Below are positions 8,319-16,899 of a stretch of 64,000 nt of DNA, one piece after another (positions within the stretch are counted from its first letter, which is position 1; each line of letters begins with the position of its first letter). This DNA comes from Flagellimonas sp. HMM57 (GTDB lineage Bacteria > Bacteroidota > Bacteroidia > Flavobacteriales > Flavobacteriaceae). Made by a program: the position numbers and the translations under genes. The DNA lies in assembly GCF_021390175.1 (NCBI RefSeq), contig NZ_CP090004.1:2232001-2296000 (forward strand). The letters are read 5' to 3'. The notes below the pieces were generated by a model, which was given only the letters and a program-made list of their open reading frames with translations, had not been told where the DNA came from and made no database searches.

Positions 8319-8554
8319 CGTCAGAAGAGATTAAATTAAACGTAGAAAAAGCTTTAGATGAAATACGTCCATTTTTACAAAGTGATGGAGGTGATATTTC
8401 ATTGATTTCAATAGATAATGACAGTTCTGTTAAAGTTAAATTGGAAGGCAATTGTATTGGCTGCAGCGTAAATCAAATGACCTTGAAAAGTGGGGTTGAA
8501 ATGACAATTAAAAAATATGTTCCTCAAATTGAGGAAGTTGTCAACGTTGGTTAA
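8315..8554 (+). CDS. NifU C-terminal domain Fe-S scaffold protein
   Basis: Small scaffold of 79 residues consisting of the NifU C-terminal (Nfu) domain only. It has IRPFLQSDGGDISLISID and the cluster-binding pair Cys47/Cys50 in GNCIGCSV, followed by QMTLKSGVEMTIKKYVPQI. These two cysteines hold a [4Fe-4S] cluster between subunits of a dimer. The start codon overlaps the mrp stop (4 bases), so translation is coupled and the pair probably works as scaffold plus ATPase carrier. Confidence 0.93.
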   Translation: MTSEEIKLNVEKALDEIRPFLQSDGGDISLISIDNDSSVKVKLEGNCIGCSVNQMTLKSGVEMTIKKYVPQIEEVVNVG

Positions 8555-8622
8555 CTGACAAATATCATTTCCCCTTTTTCTCACAAATTTTAAGTTGCGC
8601 AGATTTCCAAATACGATTCTGA

Positions 8623-9684
8623 ATGATAAAAACCGATATACTGATTATTGGAGCAGGCCCTACGGGTCTTTTTGCTGTTTTTGAGGCAGGTTTATTACAG
8701 CTAAAATGCCATTTAATAGATGCCTTGCCACAAGCGGGTGGACAATGTGCAGAAATATATCCTAAAAAACCCATTTACGATATTCCCGGATTCCCAGAAG
8801 TATTGGCAGGGGATTTAGTGGATAATTTAATGGAGCAGATAAAACCGTTTCAGCCTGGTTTTACTTTAGGAGAACGCGCCGAAAACATCGAAAAATTGGA
8901 AGATGGTTCTTTTATAGTGACCACTAATAAAGGGACACAACATCACGCACCTATAATTGCCATAGCAGGTGGATTGGGTAGCTTTGAACCCCGAAAACCT
9001 TTGCTCGAAAACTTGTCCAAGTACGAGGACAACGGTGTTGCGTATATGATCAAGGAACCGGAAGTCTATAGGAATAGGAAAGTGGTCATTGCTGGTGGAG
9101 GAGATTCCGCATTGGATTGGAGTATTTTTTTGGCAGATGTTGCCTCAGAAGTCACTTTAGTACATAGGCGTAATGAATTTAGGGGTGCTTTGGATTCTGT
9201 TGAAAAAGTACAACAACTTAAGGACCAAGGAAAAATCAACCTGATTACCCCAGCTGAGATTGTTGGTTTACAGGGAGAAGACCGCTTGGAATCAGTTCTG
9301 ATTAGAAAGACAACGAATGGTTCGGAAGATATCTTGTTGAAAGTAGATGATTTCATTCCCCTATTTGGACTTTCTCCAAAATTAGGTCCTATTGCCAACT
9401 GGGGCTTGGAGATTGAGAAGAATGCGATTAAAGTCGATAATACGTTGGATTACCAGACTAATGTTCCCGGAATATATGCCATCGGAGATGTAAATACGTA
9501 TCCTGGAAAATTAAAACTGATCCTATGTGGTTTTCACGAAGCTACGTTGATGTGTCAAAGCGCGTATCAGCGCATATTTCCAGATAAAAAGTATGTAATG
9601 AAATATACTACGGTAGGTGGTATAACAGGTTTTGATGGAAGCAAAAAGGAAGCTCCAAAAGCTGTAGTGAAGGCGATAGAATAG
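8623..9684 (+). CDS. ferredoxin--NADP+ reductase, thioredoxin reductase-like (YumC type)
   Basis: FAD enzyme of 353 residues moving electrons between NAD(P)H and ferredoxin. The N-terminal FAD site is IIGAGPTGLFAVFEAG; QAGGQCAEIYPKKPIYDIPGFP follows, and the NAD(P) site is VVIAGGGDSALDWSIFLAD near residue 155. The redox-active CxxC of true thioredoxin reductases is missing, which is the mark of the YumC/FNR2 group. The C-terminal GIYAIGDVNTYPGK binds FAD. A 2Fe-2S ferredoxin gene lies 527 bases downstream, with a four-helix-bundle gene inserted between them. The last 18 bases before the stop are nearly repeated 49 bases downstream. Confidence 0.9.
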   Translation: MIKTDILIIGAGPTGLFAVFEAGLLQLKCHLIDALPQAGGQCAEIYPKKPIYDIPGFPEVLAGDLVDNLMEQIKPFQPGFTLGERAENIEKLEDGSFIVTTNKGTQHHAPIIAIAGGLGSFEPRKPLLENLSKYEDNGVAYMIKEPEVYRNRKVVIAGGGDSALDWSIFLADVASEVTLVHRRNEFRGALDSVEKVQQLKDQGKINLITPAEIVGLQGEDRLESVLIRKTTNGSEDILLKVDDFIPLFGLSPKLGPIANWGLEIEKNAIKVDNTLDYQTNVPGIYAIGDVNTYPGKLKLILCGFHEATLMCQSAYQRIFPDKKYVMKYTTVGGITGFDGSKKEAPKAVVKAIE

Positions 9685-9731
9685 TTGAATAGTAAGCTAG
9701 TGATAAAGTATCCTAGTGAAGGCGATACAAT
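9665..9731 (+). repeat. 18-base imperfect direct repeat at the FNR stop
   Basis: TAGTGAAGGCGATAGAAT at 9665-9682 (the end of the reductase gene) recurs as TAGTGAAGGCGATACAAT at 9714-9731, 17 of 18 bases equal, 49 bases apart. The spacer and the region after the four-helix-bundle gene (10147-10195) are both rich in TAGTG/CACTA words in opposite orientation. This may be the scar of an insertion or local slippage. Confidence 0.6.
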
Positions 9732-9768
9732 GGTTTGTTTTATTATAGGCTACAAATTTTAAATTTAA

Positions 9769-10116
9769 ATGACCGTACAGCGTTTTGAAGATTTGAAGAT
9801 GTGGCAAAAATCTCAGGATTTAGCTGTCCAGATTTATAAGTATTTTTCCATAAGCAAAGATTATGGTTTTAGAGACCAAATCACTAGAGCATCAGTTTCT
9901 ATATCAAATAATATTGCAGAAGATTTTGAACGACAATCGAATGCTGATTTTAAAAGATTTCTTTATTTTGCCCTAGCATCAAATAGTGAGTTAAGGTCAA
10001 TGCTTTATTTATCAGAAAGATTAGATTATTTGCAATCAAAGAGCTCTAGGGAATTGATTGAAGCGACCAATGAAATTTCGAAAATGCTGTATTCATTTAT
10101 CAAATCCATGAAATAA
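9769..10116 (+). CDS. four-helix bundle protein (23S rRNA intervening-sequence type)
   Basis: Small cytosolic protein of 115 residues belonging to the widespread four-helix bundle family first noticed in 23S rRNA intervening sequences. The family pattern is clear: FEDLKMWQKSQDLAVQIY at the N-terminus, YGFRDQITRASVSISNNIAEDFER in the middle, and FKRFLYFALASNSELRSML later. Its function is unknown; related proteins form pentamers. It sits between the ferredoxin reductase and the ferredoxin and breaks up an otherwise natural gene pair. Both flanks carry TAGTG-type words, which suggests recent mobility. The A+T-rich codon use differs slightly from the neighbours. Confidence 0.88.
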   Translation: MTVQRFEDLKMWQKSQDLAVQIYKYFSISKDYGFRDQITRASVSISNNIAEDFERQSNADFKRFLYFALASNSELRSMLYLSERLDYLQSKSSRELIEATNEISKMLYSFIKSMK

Positions 10117-10211
10117 TCCATATGTCCCAAACTAATAATTCATCTATTTTAAGATTCCACAAGTAAACTAACCACTATTTCACTAACCCACTAGATTTTA
10201 ATCCAGCATTA

Positions 10212-10544
10212 ATGTCCGATATCAAAATCAAAATAACCGACCGAGAAGGAACGTTGCACGAAGTAGACGCCCCAACCGACATGAACATGAACCTAATGGA
10301 AGTTGTCCGTTCCTATGAACTTGCTCCAGAAGGTACTATTGGAATTTGTGGTGGAATGGCCATGTGCGCTTCCTGTCAATGCTATATAAAATCCGAACAC
10401 GCACTCCCGGAAAAGTCGGACGATGAAGAAGCTATGCTCTCCGAAGCCTTTTTTGTTGAGGACAATAGCAGGTTGGGTTGCCAAATTCATATCACCAATG
10501 ACTTGGATGGACTGGAAGTGGAATTAGCTCCCGAAGAGGCTTAA
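10212..10544 (+). CDS. adrenodoxin-type [2Fe-2S] ferredoxin
   Basis: Electron carrier of 110 residues. Cluster ligands are Cys46, Cys52, Cys55 (GICGGMAMCASCQCYI) and Cys90 (RLGCQIH), i.e. C-x5-C-x2-C-x34-C, the adrenodoxin/ISC-ferredoxin spacing. The protein is acidic, as usual for this class. The most likely electron donor is the YumC-type reductase upstream; targets may include Fe-S assembly or monooxygenases. Its TAA stop and that of the convergent ABC transporter share the palindrome TTAA at 10541-10544. Confidence 0.92.
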   Translation: MSDIKIKITDREGTLHEVDAPTDMNMNLMEVVRSYELAPEGTIGICGGMAMCASCQCYIKSEHALPEKSDDEEAMLSEAFFVEDNSRLGCQIHITNDLDGLEVELAPEEA

Positions 10545-12280
10545 ATTCTGGCTTGATAGGTAAACAAATTGTAATACCTGCCTTCAGAAGCGATTAGTTC
10601 TTTGTGGGTTCCTTGTTCGGCTATATTTCCATTTTCGATTACCAAAATCTGGTCCGCTTTCCGGATCGTGCTCAAGCGGTGGGCAATAACAAAGGTAGTT
10701 CTGCCCTTGGTCAGTTCGGCCAAACTCTTTTGAATAAGCGCTTCGGATTCTGTATCCAAACTGGAGGTCGCTTCATCTAAAATCAGTATCCTTGGGTCAG
10801 CGAGAATTGCACGTGCAATAGCGATACGCTGTCGCTGTCCTCCAGAAAGTTTTACGCCACGTTCACCGATCAAGGTATCTAGGCCATCATCAAATCTATC
10901 GGTAAACTCATTCACATAGGCAGCTTTTACTGCATCTAGCAGCCTATCTTCGGAAGCGTTAGGTCGTGGAAAGAGGATGTTTTCCCGTATCGTACCTTCA
11001 AACAAAAAATCGTCTTGCAGTACAACCCCTAGGTGCTGTCTAAAGCTATTGAGGTTTACTTTTGATAGATTGTGGCCATCAATGCTAATTGTACCCTTGC
11101 TAGGGTTTAAAAAACTAGCAGCCAATCCGGCAATTGTGGATTTTCCAGAACCAGAACTCCCCACCAATGCGATTACCTGTCCCGATTTAACGTTAAAACT
11201 GACACCGTGCAACACTTCTTCATCAGCTTCATAGGAAAAAGAAACCGAATTGAAACTAATATCACCATGAATGGTATCCAATTGAATGGTTCTATTTTTT
11301 TCATCGGACTCGGCAGTCTCATTCATTAGTTCTTCTGTACGGTCCAAGCCTGCCAAGGCTTCGGTAAGTTGACTTCCTATGTTGCTCATTTGAACAATTG
11401 GTGCAACCATTAACGCAAGCAGAAATGTAAATTCAAAATATTGTCCGGTAGTCAGTTCGCCCTGCATCATTTTGTAGCCCCCATAACCCATCATAATTCC
11501 TGTGGTGGCCAGTCCTAAAAGAAAGGTGGATGAGCTTGTCATTACTGCGGTGGCAGTCAGGCTCTTTTTCACATTTTTGAACAATCGTTCTACACCGGTT
11601 TCAAAAACTTTTCCCTCTTGTACTTCCGCATTAAACCCTTTAATTACCCTAATTCCACTTAAAGTTTCGGTAAGCCTTCCTTTTACTTCAGCATTGATTT
11701 TACCACGTTCTCTAAAAACAGGACGAATTATTTTGAAAGCCTTTAAAGCTATAACTGCAAATAAAATCAGTGGAATAAAGGTTAAAAGTGTCATGCTGGG
11801 ACTAATTCGTAACAGTAAGACCAGTGAAACCACTGCGGTAATGGTTCCTCCTACCAATTGGACCAACCCGGTTCCAATAAGATTGCGTACCCCTTCAACA
11901 TCGCTCATAATCCTAGAGACCAAGGCCCCGGATTTTGTGTTATCAAAAAAACGAATGGGTAGCGACAGCACCTGTTTTTGTACCTGTGCCCGTAGTTCCG
12001 ATATCATAAATTGCGCCTGAATGCTCAAAACTTTGGTCAAGAGAAAGGACATGATCGCTTGAACCAAAAATGAAGCAATAACAATAGCAACAAGGATTTT
12101 AAGGAAATCATAGTTCTTATTGGGTACAACATCATCAAGAAAATATCTAAGGGATATGGGCGCCACAAAACTGGCCGCTTTACTAATTACGATAAGCAAA
12201 AGACCAGTAAAGACAAGATTTCTTCTGGGCCAAATAATGGTTTTGAAGGCCTTTAAAATACTTACTTTTTTATCTGACAT
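10541..12280 (-). CDS. ABC transporter, fused permease and ATPase (MsbA-like exporter)
   Basis: Inner membrane half-transporter of about 579 residues. Six transmembrane helices (about residues 20-310) form an ABC_membrane exporter domain, followed by an ATPase domain: Walker A LVGSSGSGKST, signature LSGGQRQRIAIARA, Walker B ILILDEATSSLD and H-loop FVIAHRLST. It acts as a homodimer or heterodimer; lipid or drug export is typical, but the substrate cannot be read. I chose the ATG at 12280 (MSDKKVSILKAFK) over the in-frame ATG at 12304, whose extra MRLLLIPF is atypical. It is divergent from the TPM gene. Confidence 0.9.
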   Translation of the reverse strand: MSDKKVSILKAFKTIIWPRRNLVFTGLLLIVISKAASFVAPISLRYFLDDVVPNKNYDFLKILVAIVIASFLVQAIMSFLLTKVLSIQAQFMISELRAQVQKQVLSLPIRFFDNTKSGALVSRIMSDVEGVRNLIGTGLVQLVGGTITAVVSLVLLLRISPSMTLLTFIPLILFAVIALKAFKIIRPVFRERGKINAEVKGRLTETLSGIRVIKGFNAEVQEGKVFETGVERLFKNVKKSLTATAVMTSSSTFLLGLATTGIMMGYGGYKMMQGELTTGQYFEFTFLLALMVAPIVQMSNIGSQLTEALAGLDRTEELMNETAESDEKNRTIQLDTIHGDISFNSVSFSYEADEEVLHGVSFNVKSGQVIALVGSSGSGKSTIAGLAASFLNPSKGTISIDGHNLSKVNLNSFRQHLGVVLQDDFLFEGTIRENILFPRPNASEDRLLDAVKAAYVNEFTDRFDDGLDTLIGERGVKLSGGQRQRIAIARAILADPRILILDEATSSLDTESEALIQKSLAELTKGRTTFVIAHRLSTIRKADQILVIENGNIAEQGTHKELIASEGRYYNLFTYQARI

Positions 12281-12400
12281 AAATGGTATTAAAAGAAGCC
12301 GCAAGTTACTTGAAATTACGATACTGTAAACCCAAAATAATACTGCCCTCCATTACTACATAACAAATACTATCTTTAGTTGTTTTTGTTGAAAAAGACT

Positions 12401-13456
12401 ATGCACAAAAAAGGACTTGTTTATTTTTTGATGTTATTATCCGCCATTTGTGCTGCACAAGGACAATATTTGGAATTAAGGCAAATAGTCACGGATAGTG
12501 CCAACATATTTACCCCTCAAGAACTACAGGGGTTAAAGACCAAGTTGACCGAACTGGAAACGAATACGACCAACCAGTTGGTACTATTGACGATTAATGA
12601 TCTAGGAAACGAAACCATCGAGGAATATGCATTCGGTGTGTTCAATCAGAACAAGTTGGGCCAAAAGGATAAAGACAATGGTATTCTCATCCTTTTTGCC
12701 AAAAATGCAAGACAAGTACGGATTGAGGTTGGATATGGCTTAGAACCCTACATTACAGATGCAGTAGCTTCACGTATCATAAGGAATACCATGATTCCTA
12801 AGTTTAAGGAAGAGCGTTATTTTGAAGGCTTGGACTTAGCTGTAGACCAGCTTATCGAATTTTTGAACGATCCTGCAGCTCTTGAGGAATTCAAAAATAA
12901 AATTGACCAAAAAGAAGAAATGAGTTTAGGGATAAAAATATTCATCATTCTTTTTCTTTCCATGTTCGTATGTGCTGGCGGTTTTGTGTTTTATAGGGCT
13001 TACAGTGGACTAATTGAGACGTTTCGGGGAATGCTAATTGGGAAGCTAGGCCTCTTACCGGGAATTATTATGGCCGCTTTCACACTTATACCAACGTTGT
13101 TTTCCCTTGTTTTTATGGTCATGCCCTTATTTTTTGCTTCAATGATCTTTGATTTGGGACTTGATGCAAACAACTACGAATATCTTCTAAATGATAACAC
13201 GTGGGTTTATGTTGCCTTTATAGTGTTCTTTGGAATAAGCATTTTAATAGCGATGGTGAAAATCCTGATAAAAGGTAAAGATGATTTTAAACTGTCCTTA
13301 TATAAAAATGACAAGAGTTATGTACGAAAGACATTCTCTTCATCTGGCAGCCATTCCTTCGGTTCAAGTTCTGGGTCTTCTTTTGGGAGTAGTTCCAGCA
13401 GCTTTTCTGGAGGTGGAGGTAGTTCGGGTGGTGGCGGTTCAAGTGGAAGCTGGTAA
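12401..13456 (+). CDS. TPM domain membrane protein with Gly/Ser-rich tail
   Basis: Envelope protein of about 351 residues starting at the ATG 12401 (MHKKGLVYFLMLLSAICAAQG), which gives a clean signal peptide; an upstream in-frame TTG adds a few residues only. Residues 20-160 are a TPM domain (VTDSANIFTPQEL, GILILFAKNARQVRIEVGYGLEPYITD). Three or four membrane helices follow at about 175-295, and the C-terminus is a low-complexity run of Ser and Gly ending SGSW, typical of YgcG-like proteins. TPM proteins are implicated in photosystem or membrane-complex maintenance and some have weak phosphatase activity; the role here is unknown. A 7-of-8 match to TAnnTTTG lies at 12371. Confidence 0.85.
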   Translation: MHKKGLVYFLMLLSAICAAQGQYLELRQIVTDSANIFTPQELQGLKTKLTELETNTTNQLVLLTINDLGNETIEEYAFGVFNQNKLGQKDKDNGILILFAKNARQVRIEVGYGLEPYITDAVASRIIRNTMIPKFKEERYFEGLDLAVDQLIEFLNDPAALEEFKNKIDQKEEMSLGIKIFIILFLSMFVCAGGFVFYRAYSGLIETFRGMLIGKLGLLPGIIMAAFTLIPTLFSLVFMVMPLFFASMIFDLGLDANNYEYLLNDNTWVYVAFIVFFGISILIAMVKILIKGKDDFKLSLYKNDKSYVRKTFSSSGSHSFGSSSGSSFGSSSSSFSGGGGSSGGGGSSGSW

Positions 13457-13533
13457 CTTTATGATAAACAGTAGATAGAAATAATTGGTAATTGAATTGC
13501 ATTTCCGCTATTTTCACATTGTAAAATAAACCT

Positions 13534-13743
13534 ATGGATACAAAGGATAGTAATGGTAACATTTTGGAGAACGGCGATAATGTTCATGTGACGAAGGATT
13601 TGAAGATTAAGGGCATGTCCAAAACCTTAAAAAGGGGAAATGTCATTAAAAATATCCGTTTGACCGGAAGCCCTCAAGAAGTAGAATGTAGGGTAGGTAA
13701 GGCACAAATTGTGCTGAAAACCCAATTTTTAAAAAAAGCTTAA
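13534..13743 (+). CDS. PhnA/YjdM C-terminal domain protein
   Basis: Small protein of 69 residues that matches only the C-terminal domain of PhnA/YjdM: KDSNGNILENGDNVHVTKDLKIKG, then TLKRGNVIKNIRLTGSPQEVECRVG and IVLKTQFLKK. The N-terminal zinc ribbon of full PhnA is absent. Despite the historic name 'alkylphosphonate utilisation', no such role is shown for this domain. It is followed after 10 bases by the acylase gene. Confidence 0.85.
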   Translation: MDTKDSNGNILENGDNVHVTKDLKIKGMSKTLKRGNVIKNIRLTGSPQEVECRVGKAQIVLKTQFLKKA

Positions 13744-13753
13744 ATATAATGCC

Positions 13754-15940
13754 ATGAGAGTACTATCCTTGATTACTTTATTTTTTCTGGTAAGCTGTTC
13801 ATCCAAACCACAAGACCAGAAAGCACTAACTGAAATTGAAAAATGGAAGTCACAAGCTGAGAACATCACTATAATCAGGGATGATTTTGGGGTTCCGCAC
13901 ATATATGGTAAAACCGATGCAGATGCCGTTTTTGGATTGTTATATGCGCAGTGTGAAGACGACTTTAATCGTGTGGAACAAAACTATATCTGGGCTACTG
14001 GAAGGTTGGCAGAAGTAGAGGGTGAAGAGGCGTTGTATAGTGATCTTCGTGCCAAACTTTTTATGACAGAAACGGAAGCCAAGGCGAACTATGAAAAAAG
14101 CCCGAATTGGTTGAAGAAATTGTGCGATGCCTTCGCTGACGGAATTAATTATTATCTGCATACCCATCCCGAGGTAAAACCTAAATTATTGACCCGTTTT
14201 GAGCCTTGGATGCCCATGTACTTTAGTGAAGGAAGTATTGGTGGGGATATAGAACGCATTTCCATTAAAAAAATCAAAGCGTTTTATGAAAGCGGTATGG
14301 AGATTCCTGAGCTTGAGGCGTTGAAAATGAAAAAGGCAGAGGAAATGGAGGAACCTCAAGGATCTAATGGTATAGCCATTTCAGGAGCATTGACCAAATC
14401 TGGCAATGCAATGTTGTTGATCAATCCGCATACTTCCTTTTATTTTAGGGGTGAAGTACATGTGGTTAGCGAAGAGGGATTGAATGCGTATGGTGCGGTT
14501 ACATGGGGGCAATTTTTTGTATATCAGGGTTTTAATGAAAAAACAGGATGGATGCACACATCGACCTATACCGATGTGATGGATGAGTTCAAAGAAACTG
14601 TTTTAAAGAACGATGATAATTTGTTTTATCAGTATGGAGAAGAATTAAGGCCAGTAGAAAAATCTGAAGCGATTTTAAAATACAAAGATAGTGATGGATT
14701 GAAAGAGAAAAGCTTTCCGATGTATCGTACACATCATGGACCTATTACTCATGCTGTTGATAAGCAATGGACGGCTTCAGCAATGATGTGGGAACCCGTA
14801 AAGGCTCTAGAACAATCTTTTGTTCGAACCAAACAAGAAGGATATAAGGGATTTCGAAAGATGATGGATATCCGAACAAATTCTTCAAACAATACCGTGT
14901 ATGCAGATGCGGAAGGGAACATTGCTTATTTCCATGGAAATTTTGTTCCTAAGCGAGATACTATTTTTGACTTTACAAAACCTGTAGATGGCAGCAATCC
15001 AAAAACGGATTGGAAAGGTCTGCATACCGTGGATGAGAATATCTTGATTTTGAATCCGAAAAATGGTTGGATTCAAAACTGCAACTCTACACCCTATACA
15101 GCTGCTTTGGAGTATAGTCCCAAACGAGAAGATTATCCAAAATACATGTCAAGAGATCAAGAAAATTTTAGAGGTATCCATGCCATTGAGTTATTGACAG
15201 ATAGGGATGGATTCACTTTGGATAGTTTGATTCAACTTGCGCATGACCCCTATTTGCCTGCATTTAAAGCTTTGGTTCCAGGGTTGATTAAAAATTATGA
15301 ACGGTATGATGATAAGAATCCCAAGTTATTGGAACCTATTGAAGTATTGAAAAAATGGGATTTTACTACTTCTGAAGAATCTGTTGCGATGACCTTGGCA
15401 CATTATTATGGAACACGATACTACAAAGTTGGAAAGTATCCAAAGGGAATGACGCCCATGGAGCGTGTTCTATTTTGGGGGAGCGATGAACCAAATGGAG
15501 AACAACTCAAGATTTTTGAAGAAGTCATCGAACAGCTTATAGCAGATTTTGGCACTTGGGAAATCCCTTGGGGCGACGTCCATCGATACCAAAGACTCAA
15601 TGGGGATATCCGTCAGCCTTTTGATGATTCCAAACCAAGTATTCCAATCGGATTTGCCAGTGGACGTTGGGGAGCTTTGGCGGCCTATGGTGCCCGCTAC
15701 GATAATGATACTAAAAAGATTTATGGTACTCGTGGAAATAGTTTTGTGGCTGCCGTAGAATTTGGTGAAAAAGTAAAGGCAAAGACTATTCTAGCAGGAG
15801 GCCAGAGCGGTGACCCTGCATCACCACATTTTGATGATCAAATTCAAATGTATGCGGATGTAGAATGGAAAGATGCTGCTTATTACAAAGAAGATGTTTT
15901 AAAAAGAGCGGTAAAGACTTATCAACCTGGTGAAGAGTAA
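13754..15940 (+). CDS. penicillin acylase family lipoprotein (Ntn hydrolase)
   Basis: Exported N-terminal nucleophile amidase of 728 residues. A lipoprotein signal (MRVLSLITLFFLVSCSS) leads to an alpha chain with IIRDDFGVPHIYGKTDADAVFGLLYAQCEDDF. The cleavage site and nucleophile are at Gly203-Ser204 in EPQGSNGIAISG, giving a beta chain that begins with Ser204. Later motifs include INPHTSFYFRGEVHV and HHGPI. Members cut penicillins, cephalosporins, acyl-homoserine lactones or other N-acyl compounds; the substrate here cannot be told. The closest pattern is the acyl-homoserine-lactone/aculeacin acylase side of the family. Tandem repeats begin 5 bases after the stop. Confidence 0.92.
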   Translation: MRVLSLITLFFLVSCSSKPQDQKALTEIEKWKSQAENITIIRDDFGVPHIYGKTDADAVFGLLYAQCEDDFNRVEQNYIWATGRLAEVEGEEALYSDLRAKLFMTETEAKANYEKSPNWLKKLCDAFADGINYYLHTHPEVKPKLLTRFEPWMPMYFSEGSIGGDIERISIKKIKAFYESGMEIPELEALKMKKAEEMEEPQGSNGIAISGALTKSGNAMLLINPHTSFYFRGEVHVVSEEGLNAYGAVTWGQFFVYQGFNEKTGWMHTSTYTDVMDEFKETVLKNDDNLFYQYGEELRPVEKSEAILKYKDSDGLKEKSFPMYRTHHGPITHAVDKQWTASAMMWEPVKALEQSFVRTKQEGYKGFRKMMDIRTNSSNNTVYADAEGNIAYFHGNFVPKRDTIFDFTKPVDGSNPKTDWKGLHTVDENILILNPKNGWIQNCNSTPYTAALEYSPKREDYPKYMSRDQENFRGIHAIELLTDRDGFTLDSLIQLAHDPYLPAFKALVPGLIKNYERYDDKNPKLLEPIEVLKKWDFTTSEESVAMTLAHYYGTRYYKVGKYPKGMTPMERVLFWGSDEPNGEQLKIFEEVIEQLIADFGTWEIPWGDVHRYQRLNGDIRQPFDDSKPSIPIGFASGRWGALAAYGARYDNDTKKIYGTRGNSFVAAVEFGEKVKAKTILAGGQSGDPASPHFDDQIQMYADVEWKDAAYYKEDVLKRAVKTYQPGEE

Positions 15941-15944
15941 TTTT

Positions 15945-15990
15945 GTTAGGAGTTAGGAGTTAGGAGTTAGGAGTTAGGAGTTAGGAGTTA
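15945..15990 (+). repeat. tandem heptamer repeat GTTAGGA x 6.6
   Basis: Six perfect consecutive copies of GTTAGGA followed by GTTA directly after the acylase stop. There is no variation between copies, so the number is likely to vary between strains. It lies between two convergent genes and is not part of a coding region. Confidence 0.95.
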
Positions 15991-15995
15991 ATGTT

Positions 15996-16075
15996 GTTCT
16001 TGAACCTGTGCTTGAACTTGAATTTGCACTTGAAACTTGATCTTGTGTATTTGAACTTTGAATTTGTATTTGAAA
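15996..16075 (+). repeat. degenerate TTGAACTTG-type tandem repeat
   Basis: About 80 bases built from variants of cTTGAAcTTGaa/TTTG with a period near 11-13 bases. Adjacent to the heptamer repeat and ending just before the stop of the convergent hypothetical gene. It may form a weak transcription barrier; no hairpin was seen. Confidence 0.6.
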
Positions 16076-16079
16076 AACC

Positions 16080-16721
16080 CTACTCCTCCTCTTTAACAAC
16101 AATAAGACTAGCCTTAGATCCAGTGGAAAGATTCCATCGATTGTTGTGAATCACTACACCTTTATCATCAGTAATAACAACTTGAGCAGTATTTGGACCA
16201 GAGGAACCTTGGTTCAGTGCTTCAAAATCGAGACGATTGAATCCTTTGATCAAATCAAGGTTGATTCCTTTAAAAGAACCTGTAAGTAAAATATTGGGCT
16301 CTACCACTTCTCCATTAACGTATATTTTCACGCGGTCACCATCAACATATTCATGATCCCTGCAAACAATACCCACAAATTTTGCCGTAGTTTTTACATC
16401 CCCTAAATACTGGTCGCCGAAATGTTTCTTAGAGCCTTTTTTCTCTTTTTCGCCTACTTTGGGGTCAATGACCATATTGTGCCCGGCTTGAACCAATTCT
16501 CGGTCTGGAAGCATTTTAATACCTGGGTTATTACTATCCGAAGTTAAGTTCTCATTTATCACGGAAGGCATACGCAATGAAGTTCCCTGATTCGTGGACT
16601 TGATATCCAAAGTGTTCCGTTCCCCAATTTTTAGCGGACGTGTCGTAGGAATGTCACCTTGGGCCATTACGAAGGCATGGCCAAAAACGATGAAAGAAAA
16701 AAGTAAAACAAGCTTTTTCAT
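16080..16721 (-). CDS. conserved secreted protein of unknown function
   Basis: Secreted protein of about 213 residues. The ATG at 16721 gives a signal peptide MKKLVLLFSFIVFGHAFVMAQG; an upstream in-frame ATG at 16769 would bury it behind 16 extra residues. No known domain was recognised. The C-terminal half (about 100-210) reads as a beta-sandwich-like stretch: TTAKFVGIVCRDHEYVDGDRVKIYVNGEVVEPNI, then LDLIKGFNRLDFEALNQGSSGPNTAQVVITDDKG, which resembles a carbohydrate-binding or adhesion-type fold, but this is only an impression. It is divergent from the outer membrane barrel gene by 178 bases. Confidence 0.8.
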   Translation of the reverse strand: MKKLVLLFSFIVFGHAFVMAQGDIPTTRPLKIGERNTLDIKSTNQGTSLRMPSVINENLTSDSNNPGIKMLPDRELVQAGHNMVIDPKVGEKEKKGSKKHFGDQYLGDVKTTAKFVGIVCRDHEYVDGDRVKIYVNGEVVEPNILLTGSFKGINLDLIKGFNRLDFEALNQGSSGPNTAQVVITDDKGVVIHNNRWNLSTGSKASLIVVKEEE

Positions 16722-16899
16722 GGGAACTTGGTCGATACAATGTTTTAAAGTTAACAAATACCTTGCCATTACAGTAATAAAAGGAAGTTAAATCTAAAAG
16801 TAGTATGCCTCGTTAAAGTCTTCATAAATCAGTTCGGATGGGTGATAGGGGAACAATACTTGATAACGATTAGGCTTAACCTTTTAATTTAAAACGAAC

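Noticed and set aside
9769-10116. Four-helix-bundle gene as part of an insertion sequence
   Set aside because: No transposase, terminal inverted repeats or clear target duplication of the insert itself; only flanking short repeats were found.
15945-15990. Possible CRISPR or telomere-like element
   Set aside because: The heptamers are contiguous with no spacers and no cas genes are near; it is a simple tandem repeat.
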